In this document: positions 16,891-27,776 of the stretch, one piece after another
Position numbering within the stretch: position 1 is the first letter of the stretch
Layout: each line of letters starts with the position of its first letter
Notes under the pieces: generated by a model
What the model saw: the letters and a program-made list of their open reading frames with translations, nothing else
The model's database searches: none
Told to the model about the DNA's origin: nothing
NCBI GenBank assembly: GCA_000314955.1
Contig: BAEM01000033.1
Coordinates: 186,001 to 250,000, forward strand
Direction of reading: 5' to 3'
From: Paraglaciecola chathamensis S18K6
Lineage (GTDB): Bacteria > Pseudomonadota > Gammaproteobacteria > Enterobacterales > Alteromonadaceae
DNA length: 64,000 bases
Translations under genes and position numbers: made by a program

Positions 16891-16938
16891 ATGCACCAAT
16901 CTAATCAGCACCTTGAACTCATGAAGCCTACCCAATGA
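16891..16938 (+). CDS. Putative 15-residue leader peptide coupled to the symporter gene
   Basis: ATG 16891 has a good AAAAGGA nine bases upstream. The frame encodes MHQSNQHLELMKPTQ and its TGA overlaps the symporter ATG as ATGA (16935-16938). The symporter start itself has only a weak ribosome-binding site, so translation re-initiation from this mini-frame is plausible. No recognised peptide family. It could also simply be chance. Confidence 0.4.
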   Translation: MHQSNQHLELMKPTQ

Positions 16939-18476
16939 ATAAACTACCACTGTATGAAAAAGTGGGGTATGCCATGGGGGACGCTGCGGCTAATTTAGTC
17001 TGGCGCGGGGCATTAGCCTACCTTGCTGTTTTTTACACGGATACTTTTGGATTAGCCGCCTCGGCCGCCGCTATTTTATTTTTGGTCGTCCGCCTTACCG
17101 ATGGTATGACTGACATCATCATGGGCATGATAGCGGATCGCACTCAAACGTCCTGGGGTAAGTTTCGCCCATGGATTTTGTGGTCTACTCCCTTTCTAGG
17201 CGCTTTCATGGTGCTGTGTTTCACCACCCCAAATTTAAGCGACACGGGAAAGTTGCTGTATGCCTATTTAACCTATATCGGCTTAACGCTGGCCTATACC
17301 GTCAACAACGTGCCTTATTCAGCCCTTATGGGGGTCATGACCGATGATGATAAAGAGCGTACTAGTTTATCAGGGTTTCGCTTTGCCGGTGCCTTTGTAG
17401 GGGGACTGTTCGTTATGGGCTTTTTGCCCGCGTTGGTGGCGCTTTTTGGGGATGGTAACGATGCCAAGGGGTATCAGTACACCATGTATGTGTTCGCCGG
17501 ATTATTGATGGCACTTATGGTCACCTCAGTGGCCACCACGAAAGAACGCGTTGTTCCTATAGTGCAAACTCGCAATAGCCTGCGTAGTGAGCTTTGGGAT
17601 CTCACCAAGCAATCTCCCTTTGTGCTGCTTCCGCTGCTTTCAATGACCTTGTTCTTTTATTACCGCAACGTCATTAGTGGGCTTTTCTTTGTTTTGGTTT
17701 TCGCGGTCGCAACATGGTTCGTACGTCGAATGTTGAATCGTCCCCAAGGAGATAAATCAGGTACGCAGCTAGACATGCTTGATTTACTGACCAATAAACC
17801 TTGGTTGATTTTGTTAGGAATGGGCTTTCTTACCATGATGTACAACGGGATTAAGTACAGTGTTATCGCCTATTACTTTAAATACTTTGTGGGCGATGAA
17901 TTACTCACAGGGCAGTATTTTATTGCTTTGCTAGTGGTGTCGATATTAGGGGCACTGTGCACTAGCTACTTAGCTCGCAAATTGGGGCGGCGCAATTTAT
18001 TCATTGTTGCCTTGCTACTTAGTAGTGTCCTCACCTGCGGTTTTTATTGGCTACCAGGCGAGAGTGTGAGCTACATATTTGTGCTTGGTTGTGCAGCGGA
18101 ATTTTTTGCCGCCATGATGCCGACGCTTTTCTTTAGCATGTTAGGCGACGCTGCTGATTATTCAGAGTGGCGCAATGGCCGCCGCGCCACAGGGCTGGTT
18201 TATTCCGCAGGCACCTTCGTGCAAAAGACCGGTAATGGTTTTGCTGGTGCCCTAGTCCTTGTGGTGCTGGCAGGCTATGGATACGACGGAATGGATGCCA
18301 CGACGGTTGAAGCCTCGTTACCTGGCATGCAGCAACTCATGAGCTTTATACCTGCCGCTTTTGGGCTGGCAGGCGCACTGCTGATGCTGTTTTACCCCTT
18401 GACTGAAAAGCGCCAACAGCAAATGAATGCTGAGCTTATTGCGCGTCGAAGCGCCATTCAAACCCATCATCAATAG
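16935..18476 (+). CDS. GPH-family sugar:cation symporter (MFS-like)
   Basis: 513 residues with about 12 hydrophobic segments. The N-terminus (LYEKVGYAMGDAAANLVWR, then DTFGL) and the first loop (RLTDGMTDIIMGMIADRTQTSWGKFRPW) are diagnostic for the glycoside-pentoside-hexuronide family (MelB, XynB-like). These carry di- and oligosaccharides through the inner membrane with Na+ or H+. Placed between the halogenase pair and a GH94 phosphorylase, it most likely takes up the disaccharide that the phosphorylase splits. It is 46 bp upstream of the GH94 gene with no terminator, so one transcript is likely, started at the operator-bearing promoter region before it. Confidence 0.9.
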   Translation: MNKLPLYEKVGYAMGDAAANLVWRGALAYLAVFYTDTFGLAASAAAILFLVVRLTDGMTDIIMGMIADRTQTSWGKFRPWILWSTPFLGAFMVLCFTTPNLSDTGKLLYAYLTYIGLTLAYTVNNVPYSALMGVMTDDDKERTSLSGFRFAGAFVGGLFVMGFLPALVALFGDGNDAKGYQYTMYVFAGLLMALMVTSVATTKERVVPIVQTRNSLRSELWDLTKQSPFVLLPLLSMTLFFYYRNVISGLFFVLVFAVATWFVRRMLNRPQGDKSGTQLDMLDLLTNKPWLILLGMGFLTMMYNGIKYSVIAYYFKYFVGDELLTGQYFIALLVVSILGALCTSYLARKLGRRNLFIVALLLSSVLTCGFYWLPGESVSYIFVLGCAAEFFAAMMPTLFFSMLGDAADYSEWRNGRRATGLVYSAGTFVQKTGNGFAGALVLVVLAGYGYDGMDATTVEASLPGMQQLMSFIPAAFGLAGALLMLFYPLTEKRQQQMNAELIARRSAIQTHHQ

Positions 18477-18522
18477 CGCTTTTGCTAACGAGCAGCGTAT
18501 TTACCAATAGAGAGTTTTATTC

Positions 18523-20994
18523 ATGAGCGAGCCAACCATAGATGCAAATAACACCGAATTTGGCTATTTTGATGATCAACAAAAAGAATATGTCATAACA
18601 ACACCTTTTACCCCAACGCCATGGATAAACTACTTGGGCAATGACGGTTTTTACGGCTTAATTTCAAATACAGCTGGGGGCTATAGCTTTTATCAAGATC
18701 CTAAATTCCGCCGTTTGACCCGCTATCGTTACAACAGCGTTCCGGTGGATACATCTGGCCGGTATTTTTACTTAAAGTGCGATGATGATATTTGGTCTGC
18801 GTCAGGCCGGCCGGTACAGCAACAACCAGAGCAATATGAATGTCGCCACGGTATGGGCTACAGCCGCTTTTTAGTCACGCATAAAGGCATAAGTTCTGAA
18901 TTAACCTGCTTCGTTCCTTTAGGGGAAACGGCAGAAGTACACAGTTTAACGCTTAAAAATACTGCTTCTGTGCACAGAAAAATCAGTCTATTTTCCTATG
19001 TTGAATGGTGTTTGTGGAATGCAGAAGATGATGGCAGCAATTTTCAACGTAATTTGTCCACCGGTGAAGTGGAAGTCGAAGACGGGGTAATTTATCACAA
19101 AACTGAATTCAGAGAGCGCCGTAACCACTATGCGTTTTATTCGGTAAACCAACCAGTATGCGGTTTTGATACCGACAGAGAACGTTTTTTGGGGCCTTAT
19201 CGAGGAGTAGAAAATCCCTTGTGTGTTGAACAAGGCAAGGCGACGAATTCTCATGCCCACGGTTGGTCGCCGATTGCGTCTCATCACTTAGAAGTAGCGT
19301 TAGCGCCAGGAGAAGAGCGAACATTCGTATTTGTATTGGGTTACTGTGAAGTGGCCAAAAACGATAAATGGCAGTCGCCAGGTATTATCAACAAAGCCCC
19401 CGCTAAACAGATGATAAATCGCTACAAAACTCAGTGTGATGTACAAAAAGCATTAGATGCATTGGCCACGTATTGGGATAGTTTACTCGGGAACTTTCGT
19501 CTCAATAGCCCTGACCCTAAGTTAAACCGCTCGTTGAATATCTGGAATCAATATCAGAACATGGTGACTTTTAATTTGTCACGCAGTGCGTCATTTTATG
19601 AGTCAGGTATAGGGCGCGGAATGGGTTTTAGGGATTCGAACCAAGATACCATTGGGTTCGCGCATATGGTGCCAGACAAGGTTCGTCAACGCATTTTGGA
19701 CTTAAGCGCCACCCAAAAAAGCGATGGCTCGGCGTATCATCAATATCAGCCACTGACCAAAAAAGGCAATGCAAATATTGGTGGCAACTTTAACGACGAT
19801 CCAATGTGGATGGTGCTATCTACAGTTAATTACATAAAAGAAACCGGTGACTTTACGGTTTTGGATGAAAAAGTAGGATTTGACGGGGATGAGTCAGGCG
19901 GCCCCGATCATTTCGAGCACTTAAGGCGTGCGTTCGAGCACGTCGTTAATAATCTTGGTCCCCATGGCTTACCCTTAATAGGGCGAGCGGATTGGAACGA
20001 TTGCTTGAACCTAAATTGCTTTTCTGAAGATCCAAATGAATCCTATCAAACAACTCAGCGCGGTAAGTCAGACGTGGCTGAGTCTTTGATGATCGCTGGG
20101 CAATTTGTGCTTTACGGCCAAGACTTTATCGAGTTATGCATGCAACTGGGCAAAAGTGATATAGCCCATGGCGCTCAGCAGCAAGTAGATAAAATGCGAG
20201 AAGCTGTGCTCGCTCACGGCTGGGATGGGCAGTGGTTTTTACGAGCGTATAACGCCAAGGGCGAAAAAATCGGTAGTCACGAGAATAAAGAGGGCAAAAT
20301 CTTTATTGAATCCCAAGGATTTTGCGTAATGGCGGGCATCGGAATTACGGACGGTAAAGCGCGACAGGCGCTCGACTCGGTTGAGAAACACTTAGCCACC
20401 CCACATGGGATTATGCTTAATCAGCCTGCATTTAGTACTTATGACAAGTACTTAGGGGAAATTTCCTCTTACCCTCCTGGTTACAAAGAGAACGCCGGTA
20501 TATTTTGTCATAACAACCCGTGGATCATGGTAGCAGAGGCCATGCTCGGGCGCGGTGATAAAGCATTGGAGTACTTTGCCAGTATCTCACCAGCCTACTT
20601 GCAGCATATGCAAAAACTGCATAAAACAGAGCCCTACGTTTATAGCCAAATGATTGCCGGTAATGATGCGGCAACGCCAGGACAAGCTAAAAATTCATGG
20701 TTAACGGGAACCGCTGCGTGGTGTTATTACGGGGCAACGCAGTACATTTTAGGAATAAGACCTGATTATGCTGGGTTAACCATTACGCCTTGTATCCCCG
20801 CTCATTGGCCGAGTTTTGTGGTTAGCCGCCGCTTTAGAAAAGCGCATTATTGTATTGAAGTACTTAACCCAGATGGTTTGGGAGTGGGTGAGGTGCAATT
20901 AGAAATTGATGGTAAAGCAGTGACGGGTAATTTGATTGATTATGCCCAGTATAGCGGCGAACACCACATAACGGCGACGATCGTACAAAGCTAG
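18523..20994 (+). CDS. GH94 inverting disaccharide phosphorylase (cellobiose-phosphorylase-like)
   Basis: 823 residues, the usual length of cytoplasmic cellobiose phosphorylases. The N-terminal beta-sandwich (FDDQQKEYVITTP..TPWINYLGN-GFYGLIS) is followed by the (alpha/alpha)6 barrel containing ESGIGRGMGFRDSNQD and GRADWNDCLN. Codon counting puts the general-acid Asp of that last motif at residue 490, the position known for cellobiose phosphorylase of Cellvibrio gilvus. The enzyme splits a beta-glucosidic disaccharide with phosphate into alpha-glucose-1-phosphate and glucose, saving one ATP. Cellobiose is the most likely substrate; laminaribiose or another beta-linked disaccharide cannot be excluded. 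A terminator follows at 21037. Confidence 0.9.
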   Translation: MSEPTIDANNTEFGYFDDQQKEYVITTPFTPTPWINYLGNDGFYGLISNTAGGYSFYQDPKFRRLTRYRYNSVPVDTSGRYFYLKCDDDIWSASGRPVQQQPEQYECRHGMGYSRFLVTHKGISSELTCFVPLGETAEVHSLTLKNTASVHRKISLFSYVEWCLWNAEDDGSNFQRNLSTGEVEVEDGVIYHKTEFRERRNHYAFYSVNQPVCGFDTDRERFLGPYRGVENPLCVEQGKATNSHAHGWSPIASHHLEVALAPGEERTFVFVLGYCEVAKNDKWQSPGIINKAPAKQMINRYKTQCDVQKALDALATYWDSLLGNFRLNSPDPKLNRSLNIWNQYQNMVTFNLSRSASFYESGIGRGMGFRDSNQDTIGFAHMVPDKVRQRILDLSATQKSDGSAYHQYQPLTKKGNANIGGNFNDDPMWMVLSTVNYIKETGDFTVLDEKVGFDGDESGGPDHFEHLRRAFEHVVNNLGPHGLPLIGRADWNDCLNLNCFSEDPNESYQTTQRGKSDVAESLMIAGQFVLYGQDFIELCMQLGKSDIAHGAQQQVDKMREAVLAHGWDGQWFLRAYNAKGEKIGSHENKEGKIFIESQGFCVMAGIGITDGKARQALDSVEKHLATPHGIMLNQPAFSTYDKYLGEISSYPPGYKENAGIFCHNNPWIMVAEAMLGRGDKALEYFASISPAYLQHMQKLHKTEPYVYSQMIAGNDAATPGQAKNSWLTGTAAWCYYGATQYILGIRPDYAGLTITPCIPAHWPSFVVSRRFRKAHYCIEVLNPDGLGVGEVQLEIDGKAVTGNLIDYAQYSGEHHITATIVQS

Positions 20995-21036
20995 TTTGAT
21001 GCCATTCAGTACCTGGCCTCGACAAGTTTCCTCAAT

Positions 21037-21074
21037 CGCTCCCGCAAGGTAGTTTGCATGTGGGAGCGTTTTTT
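21037..21074 (+). terminator. Intrinsic terminator after the GH94 gene
   Basis: CGCTCCCGCA pairs with TGTGGGAGCG around a short loop, followed by TTTTTT. It ends the symporter-phosphorylase unit. Confidence 0.8.
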
Positions 21075-21116
21075 AATTTACGCGTGCGGTGCCTACAGCC
21101 TACAAAAGCTCAAAGC

Positions 21117-21581
21117 CTAAGAGCCTGTGTAGCTATTGTATGCCTTGGTTCCCCACAGAGGAACCGTAGATAAGCTGTGTTTAAAGCTTCCTGATGTTTC
21201 TTTGGTGGAATAAGACACGTACATCAGTGTTTGACTGCGGGGATCGAAAATACGTCGTATTTTCATGCTCTTAAAGAATACGCTTTTTGATTTTTTAAAC
21301 ACGACGTCACCTGACGCTGATTTATCAATTTGAGCAATCATATCAGGGGTGATTTCACCCGTTTGGCGACAGGCGATAGCGCTATCGGATGGATCTGAGA
21401 AACTGAGATCCGCTTCGATACTGGCAACATGACACGTCACCCCACTGATAAGTGGATCTTGTAGGATATTTAACTTGATGTCTTTGGTGGTAAATAAACC
21501 TAAGCTTACGTCGCCAACTTCATTTGAATCACACGCATTTAATAACAATAGACTGCCGAAAATCGCTAGTACTTTTTTCAT
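21117..21581 (-). CDS. CreA-family lipoprotein
   Basis: 154 residues with a lipoprotein signal (LLLLNAC at 11-17) and the conserved CreA core: 'DVSLGLFTTKDIKLNI..DPLISGVTCHVAS' and IACRQTG. The CreA family is a set of small conserved periplasmic proteins of unknown biochemical role (the name comes from the E. coli creABCD neighbourhood; it is not the regulator). Most homologues have a cleaved signal; here a Cys follows directly, suggesting lipidation. Encoded opposite to the GH94 gene and in the same direction as, and downstream of, the lacI-type gene, so it could be co-transcribed with the repressor. No evidence ties it to sugar use. Confidence 0.85.
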   Translation of the reverse strand: MKKVLAIFGSLLLLNACDSNEVGDVSLGLFTTKDIKLNILQDPLISGVTCHVASIEADLSFSDPSDSAIACRQTGEITPDMIAQIDKSASGDVVFKKSKSVFFKSMKIRRIFDPRSQTLMYVSYSTKETSGSFKHSLSTVPLWGTKAYNSYTGS

Positions 21582-21647
21582 ATTTCACTCACTAAAGGGA
21601 TATTTCTTTTAGTGTAATGGATTCTGGCTGTGATAAATATCTTGTTA

Positions 21648-22667
21648 TCAATCGACGGGGGCAGGGCCGGTACTTTGACGCACCACAAGTGAAAACGGCA
21701 GCTCAACATATCTTGGCTTGTCAGTTTTACCGTCAAGTTGCTCTAATAACAGCTCAATACAGGCTTTTCCTATTTCCTCTAATGGTTGGTGGATCGTGGT
21801 TAGAGCAGGAGTCATTAAGCGTGCGTAGCGAATATCATCGAAACCCATGATAGAAATATCTTGGGGAATATGAAAACCATTTTCTTGCAATACACTCATC
21901 GCGCCAATGGCCATATCGTCACTGAAGCAAAACACGGCAGTGGGTCGACGTCTTAGCTTGAGTAATTGCTCCATGGCGCCCATACCTGAGTCTACGCCGT
22001 AGTCACCGCGAATAACTAATTGTTCATCTACTTCAATACCAGCCTCTTTCAGCGCGCTATAGTATCCCTTGAGGCGCTCAAGGGTGCTTGGCGTATCTCT
22101 AGGGCCCATAACCGCAGCAATACGCTTGTGCCCAAGGCTGAGTAAATGCTCCACAGCGGTCCTAGCGCCTGCTGTATTATCGATCATGACTTTGCTGATC
22201 CCTTCGATAGGGATGGACTCACAAGAGTTCACAATGGGCGGCAGTTGTTTGGCGGCAGGCAGATTTTTAGTTAGATTAAAGGGCATGTGAAAAGTAAACA
22301 ACAGCACACCGTCAGCTTGCCCTGATTGGGCCATATTGGCATAGTGTTTTTCTCGCTCAGCTAGACCTTGGGTATCACCAAGTAAAATAGAATAGCCCGC
22401 TTTTTGCGCTTCGCGTTCAATTGCGCGAATGATCCCAGCATTTACTTGGTTGGTAATATCCGGCATGACGACAATAATATTACCGCTTTTTTGGGTGCGT
22501 AAGTTGGCACCAAAACGACTGGGCGTGTAGCCACCTTCTTCTACGGCTTTCATGACTTTCTTGCGGGTTTCTTCACTCACAATATCGGGATTGCGTAAAG
22601 TACGTGAAACGGTAGCGGGGGAGACACCGGAAATCGCTGCAATGTCTTTTATGCCTAGCTTAGCCAA
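21648..22667 (-). CDS. LacI/GalR-family transcriptional repressor of the carbohydrate locus
   Basis: 339 residues. The N-terminal helix-turn-helix is typical (IKDIAAISGVSPATVSRTLRNPDIVS), with the hinge helix near residues 50-60. A periplasmic-binding-protein-like effector domain follows (SILLGDTQG, VEHLLSLGHKRIAAVMGP, CFSDDMAIGAM, MGFDDIRYARL, LTTIHQP). It starts at TTG 22667 with AGAGAG upstream; no ATG fits the conserved start. A TGTAAACGTTTTCA operator lies 59 bp upstream of the start, suggesting autorepression. The same motif stands before the TonB receptor and the symporter, so this is the probable local regulator. The effector is likely a sugar derived from the imported oligosaccharide (inference). 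Confidence 0.93.
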   Translation of the reverse strand: MAKLGIKDIAAISGVSPATVSRTLRNPDIVSEETRKKVMKAVEEGGYTPSRFGANLRTQKSGNIIVVMPDITNQVNAGIIRAIEREAQKAGYSILLGDTQGLAEREKHYANMAQSGQADGVLLFTFHMPFNLTKNLPAAKQLPPIVNSCESIPIEGISKVMIDNTAGARTAVEHLLSLGHKRIAAVMGPRDTPSTLERLKGYYSALKEAGIEVDEQLVIRGDYGVDSGMGAMEQLLKLRRRPTAVFCFSDDMAIGAMSVLQENGFHIPQDISIMGFDDIRYARLMTPALTTIHQPLEEIGKACIELLLEQLDGKTDKPRYVELPFSLVVRQSTGPAPVD

Positions 22668-22995
22668 AAAATTCTCTCTTACGGGAAGTCGCGTTAATGG
22701 ATAGATTAGCGTTAGCCAAGGCGGGTGTAAACGTTTTCAGTGCTGGTAAGATCTCCTATTTAGAAGGAGCATTAAAAAACAGTTTTATTTCAGTGGGTTA
22801 GCGAAAGGAACGATGTTTACTGTTAATGAGGTGGCAGCGAATGACAGTTTTTTCATTTGTATGATTTTTTCATTTGTATAATAAAAATAAAGCAGCGTAG
22901 CCCTGAATTTATCTGGGCCACGCCGTGGGCGGATGCTTAGCTAACTAAAACGCTTAGCTAACGAAAATCGATAGTTAGCTAAAACGCCTAGTGAA
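22668..22995. other. Intergenic region between leuD and the lacI-type gene
   Basis: Contains the repressor operator (22726-22739), a 17-nt tandem direct repeat (22848-22881, TTTTTTCATTTGTATGA twice with one change), and several short TTAGCTAAC-like repeats just beyond leuD (22935-22990). No gene and no clear terminator seen for leuD. Confidence 0.55.
22726..22739. promoter_or_regulatory. LacI-type operator upstream of the repressor gene
   Basis: TGTAAACGTTTTCA, the exact reverse complement of the receptor operator at 9808-9821. It lies 59 bp upstream of the TTG start of the LacI-family gene, in keeping with autoregulation. Confidence 0.72.
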
Positions 22996-23622
22996 CTAGT
23001 ATTTCCAAGCAGGTTGCTTTTCTTCAAACGCTGTTATTTGACTATCAAGCTCAAGGGTTTGGCCTATGGCATCAAGTCCTTTTATCAAGTTGTTCTTATG
23101 ATGAGGCGCGATATCAAAGGCGATGACCTGATCATTAAAACGTACTTCTTGTTGCGGTAAATCAACGATAACCTGACAGGCCGGATCTTGAGCTACCGCT
23201 TCGAAAAGCGTATCTATTTCTGAGCTCTCAAGCTTTACGGGTAACAAGCTATTGTTGATACAGTTACCGTAAAAAATGTCAGCAAAGCTGGTGGCGATGA
23301 CCACTTTGAAACCATAGTCATCAAGGGACCAAGGCGCGTGTTCTCGGCTTGAGCCACAACCAAAGTTTTCACGGGTAAGTAAAATACTGGCACCTTGATG
23401 CTCTGGTTTGTTCAGCACAAAATCTGGGTTCGGCTCTTGTTCATGTAAATCTAAATAACGCCAATCATGAAACAGATGTTTTCCATAACCGCTTTTCGTT
23501 ACCGAGGTCAAAAACTGTTTAGGAATGATTTGGTCAGTATCCACATTCGCTTGATTCAGTGGCGCTACATGGCCGGTATGAACGCTGATGCCAGTGGTTG
23601 CTGGGGTAGTTTGATTGCTCAT
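22996..23622 (-). CDS. leuD: 3-isopropylmalate dehydratase small subunit
   Basis: 208 residues. Partner of LeuC in isomerising 2-isopropylmalate to 3-isopropylmalate, the second step of leucine synthesis. Recognised by the swivel-domain signature '[13 protein letters not shown]', then [12 protein letters not shown] and '[11 protein letters not shown]'. Normal length for the bacterial protein. Start ATG 23622 has AGGAA upstream; it lies 15 bp behind leuC and is the last gene of leuABCD. No strong hairpin is visible right after the stop. Confidence 0.96.
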   Translation of the reverse strand: MSNQTTPATTGISVHTGHVAPLNQANVDTDQIIPKQFLTSVTKSGYGKHLFHDWRYLDLHEQEPNPDFVLNKPEHQGASILLTRENFGCGSSREHAPWSLDDYGFKVVIATSFADIFYGNCINNSLLPVKLESSEIDTLFEAVAQDPACQVIVDLPQQEVRFNDQVIAFDIAPHHKNNLIKGLDAIGQTLELDSQITAFEEKQPAWKY

Positions 23623-23637
23623 GGTTATTCCTAATTA

Positions 23638-25044
23638 TTAATCGTTGCCAACAAAGTCACGGGTGTCGGCGAAGTGACCGGCTAATGCTGCTGCGGCTGC
23701 CATCGCAGGGCTCACTAAGTGAGTACGAGCGCCGCGCCCTTGTCGACCTTCAAAATTGCGGTTGCTGGTAGAAGCGCAGCGATCGCCTTGACCTAAAATG
23801 TCGTCGTTCATGCCTAGGCACATTGAACACCCAGGTAAACGCCACTCAAAGCCTGCTTCAAGGAATACTTTATCTAGCTGCTCAGCTTCCGCTTGCGCTT
23901 TAACGGCTACAGAGCCTGGCACAACAATGGCAGTGACGTGATTGGCGACTTTACCTTGCTTGGCAATTTCGGCAGCCGCGCGCATGTCTTCAATGCGTCC
24001 ATTGGTACATGAACCGATAAACACGTGGTTGACGGTTAAGTCAGAGAGTTTTTGCCCGGCTTTAAGGTCCATGTATTTCAACGCTTTGACGGCGGAATCA
24101 CGATCGATTGGGTCGCTGAAGTTTTCGGGAGCTGGAATAGGCTGATTAACACCAATAACTTGGCCAGGGTTAGTTCCCCAGGTTACTTGTGGAGCGATGT
24201 CTTTGGCGGCAAGCTCAACCACAATATCAAAGTTAGCATCTGCATCAGATTTAAGGGTTTTCCAGTATGCAACGGCGGCATCCCAGTCTGCACCTTTAGG
24301 GGCGTACTCACGACCTTCAAGGTAATCAAATGTCTTTTGGTCAGGGGCGATAAGACCTGCCTTTGCGCCAGCTTCGATACTCATGTTGCACACTGTCATG
24401 CGCTCTTCCATGCTCAAGCCTTCAATAGTGTCTCCGCAGTACTCGATAACGCAGCCCGTAGCACCCGCATGACCTATTTTACCAATAATGGCCAAAATAA
24501 TATCTTTAGCTGTCACGCCTAGAGGGCGGGGACCAGTTACTTCGACTTTCATGCATTTAGCTTTGCTTTGCTTTAGGGTTTGGGTCGCGAATACATGCTC
24601 AACTTGCGAGGTACCAATACCAAAGGCTAGGGCACCAAATGCGCCGTGGGTTGCTGTGTGTGAATCACCACATACCACTGTCATGCCAGGCTTAATTAAA
24701 CCTAGCTCAGGGCCCATCACGTGGACGATACCTTGTTTTTGGTGACCCACTGGAAACAGTTCAATTCCGTTTGCAGCACAGTTATCCGCTAAGGTCTGTA
24801 GTTGCAATTTATTGGCTGGGCCGCAAGCATCAATGGCTAACGAGCGGGTAGAAATGCTGTGATCCATAGTGGCAAACGTTAGGTCTGGACGACGTACTTT
24901 ACGTCCTTTTTGTACCAAACCGTCAAATGCTTGAGGTGATGTGACTTCATGGATCAGGTGGCGATCGATGTACAAAAGTGCATCGTCGCCGATTTCATCG
25001 ACAATATGGGCCTGAAATATCTTGTCGTATAAGGTGGTACTCAT
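23638..25044 (-). CDS. leuC: 3-isopropylmalate dehydratase large subunit (4Fe-4S)
   Basis: 468 residues of the aconitase superfamily. The iron-sulfur ligands are visible as GSCTNGR and the CSMCLGMN pair, and the substrate loop as MDHSISTR and [15 protein letters not shown]. It forms the catalytic subunit with LeuD in the cytoplasm. AAAGGA precedes ATG 25044, 12 bp after leuB. Length and motif order are as in E. coli LeuC. Confidence 0.97.
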   Translation of the reverse strand: MSTTLYDKIFQAHIVDEIGDDALLYIDRHLIHEVTSPQAFDGLVQKGRKVRRPDLTFATMDHSISTRSLAIDACGPANKLQLQTLADNCAANGIELFPVGHQKQGIVHVMGPELGLIKPGMTVVCGDSHTATHGAFGALAFGIGTSQVEHVFATQTLKQSKAKCMKVEVTGPRPLGVTAKDIILAIIGKIGHAGATGCVIEYCGDTIEGLSMEERMTVCNMSIEAGAKAGLIAPDQKTFDYLEGREYAPKGADWDAAVAYWKTLKSDADANFDIVVELAAKDIAPQVTWGTNPGQVIGVNQPIPAPENFSDPIDRDSAVKALKYMDLKAGQKLSDLTVNHVFIGSCTNGRIEDMRAAAEIAKQGKVANHVTAIVVPGSVAVKAQAEAEQLDKVFLEAGFEWRLPGCSMCLGMNDDILGQGDRCASTSNRNFEGRQGRGARTHLVSPAMAAAAALAGHFADTRDFVGND

Positions 25045-25056
25045 CTGGTCTTTCCT

Positions 25057-26160
<1,104 letters not shown>

Positions 26161-26164
26161 CTAC

Positions 26165-27724
26165 TTAAACTCCGGCAGTTTGTGTTTGTTGCTTTTTCTG
26201 ATGATCAATTTGATCGGCTAAATGGGTGTTGTTCAATACGTGGATCAAAGCCTTAACGCCTGATTCGACGATATCTGTGGCAAGCCCAATACCGTTAAAG
26301 CGGCGGCCATTGTATTCAACAATGACGCTCACTTGGGCGAGTGCATCTGCGCCTTCACCTTTTGAGTCCAGTTTGAAGTCAACGATTTCAAGTTGTTCGT
26401 GGCCTAATACTTTGATGATGGCATTATAGGCTGCATCTACTGGGCCGTTTCCTGTGCAAGACTCGATGATTTCTTCGTCGCCCACCTGTAATTTAACGGT
26501 TGCGCTAGGAATAATCTCTTTGCCTGAACTGGCTTGCAAATACAGTAACTTGTAGTGTTCGTCAGTAGGCTTTTGCTTATCAAAAAATAGTAAGGCTTCA
26601 AGGTCGTAATCGAACACTTGGCCCTTTTTATCGGCTAATTTTACGAATGAAGCGTATAAGGTATCTAAGTCATAGTCTTGGGCTTTATAACCAAGCTCTT
26701 CGAGTCGATGCTTGATAACGTGACGGCCCGAGCGAGAGGTTAGATTCAAATTGTTTTTGTTTATACCCACGCTTTCAGGGGTCATTATCTCATAGGTGTT
26801 CTGCGCTTTTAAGACACCATCTTGATGAATACCCGAAGAATGACTAAAAGCATTGGCCCCAACAATTGCTTTGTTTGATTGCACCGGCATATTACACAGC
26901 TGACTGACTAACTTTGACGTACGAGATATCTCTTGGCTGCGGATATTGGTGCTCAACCCCAACATGGCCTGGCGAGTTTGCAAAATCATGGCGATTTCTT
27001 CTAGAGAGCAGTTACCTGCACGTTCACCAATGCCATTGATGGTACATTCAATTTGGCGCGCTCCGTACTCGACAGCGACTAATGAATTGGCTACGGCCAG
27101 CCCTAAGTCGTTGTGGCAATGCACAGAGATGGTCGCTTTATCGATATTTGGCACGCGGTTAAACAAGTTTTGAATGATGCCGCCAAATTCAGTTGGAGTG
27201 GTATACCCCACGGTGTCAGGAATGTTAACAGTCGTTGCCCCAGCGCTAATTGCTGACTCGACCATGCGGCATAGGTAATCGATAGGTGTACGGCCTGCAT
27301 CTTCACAGGAAAACTCAATATCGTCAGTGTAGCGCCCAGCATGTTTAATCGCTTTTACTGCCATGTTCACTACGTCATCTTGTGACATGCGCAATTTACT
27401 GGCAACGTGAATATCTGAGGTGGCGATAAAGGTGTGAATTCGGAAGTTTTCGGCAATATTTAATGCTTCACCGCAAGCATCAATGTCTTTTTCTAGGGCG
27501 CGAGATAAGCCGCATACGGTGGCATTTTTAACTTCTCGTGCGATGCTGCGCACTGACTGAAAATCACCTGGGGATGAAACCGGAAAACCTGCTTCAATAA
27601 TATCGACGCCAAGTCGTTCTAACGCTAAGGCAATTTGCAGTTTTTCTTTCATACTCAAACTTGCAGCTAGCGCTTGTTCGCCATCACGTAACGTGGTGTC
27701 GAATATTTTGACTTGGTTAGACAT
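26165..27724 (-). CDS. leuA: 2-isopropylmalate synthase
   Basis: 519 residues, the first committed enzyme of leucine synthesis (acetyl-CoA plus 2-oxoisovalerate). The TIM barrel begins with [11 protein letters not shown], where the Asp binds the metal; the HCHNDLGLA motif supplies further ligands, and GIGERAGN follows. The C-terminal third is the leucine-binding regulatory domain (feedback inhibition is known for the family). GAGG precedes ATG 27724. Expression is probably controlled by the attenuator upstream (27777-27885). Confidence 0.97.
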   Translation of the reverse strand: MSNQVKIFDTTLRDGEQALAASLSMKEKLQIALALERLGVDIIEAGFPVSSPGDFQSVRSIAREVKNATVCGLSRALEKDIDACGEALNIAENFRIHTFIATSDIHVASKLRMSQDDVVNMAVKAIKHAGRYTDDIEFSCEDAGRTPIDYLCRMVESAISAGATTVNIPDTVGYTTPTEFGGIIQNLFNRVPNIDKATISVHCHNDLGLAVANSLVAVEYGARQIECTINGIGERAGNCSLEEIAMILQTRQAMLGLSTNIRSQEISRTSKLVSQLCNMPVQSNKAIVGANAFSHSSGIHQDGVLKAQNTYEIMTPESVGINKNNLNLTSRSGRHVIKHRLEELGYKAQDYDLDTLYASFVKLADKKGQVFDYDLEALLFFDKQKPTDEHYKLLYLQASSGKEIIPSATVKLQVGDEEIIESCTGNGPVDAAYNAIIKVLGHEQLEIVDFKLDSKGEGADALAQVSVIVEYNGRRFNGIGLATDIVESGVKALIHVLNNTHLADQIDHQKKQQTQTAGV

Positions 27725-27776
27725 GTGTTTTCCTCTTTGAATAATTCACGCTAGTGACAGCGCATAAACGAAAAAA

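Larger units (their letters stand above)
16459..16934. other. Intergenic region before the sugar symporter
   Basis: About 480 bp. It contains two and a half copies of a 17-nt direct repeat (16474-16515), a LacI-type operator (16707-16720) just after a possible -10 TATAAA (16696-16701), and a 15-codon leader frame that runs into the symporter start. Confidence 0.6.

Noticed and set aside
24052..24522. 156-codon open frame antisense to leuC
   Set aside because: Complete overlap with a conserved enzyme gene and no protein family resemblance.
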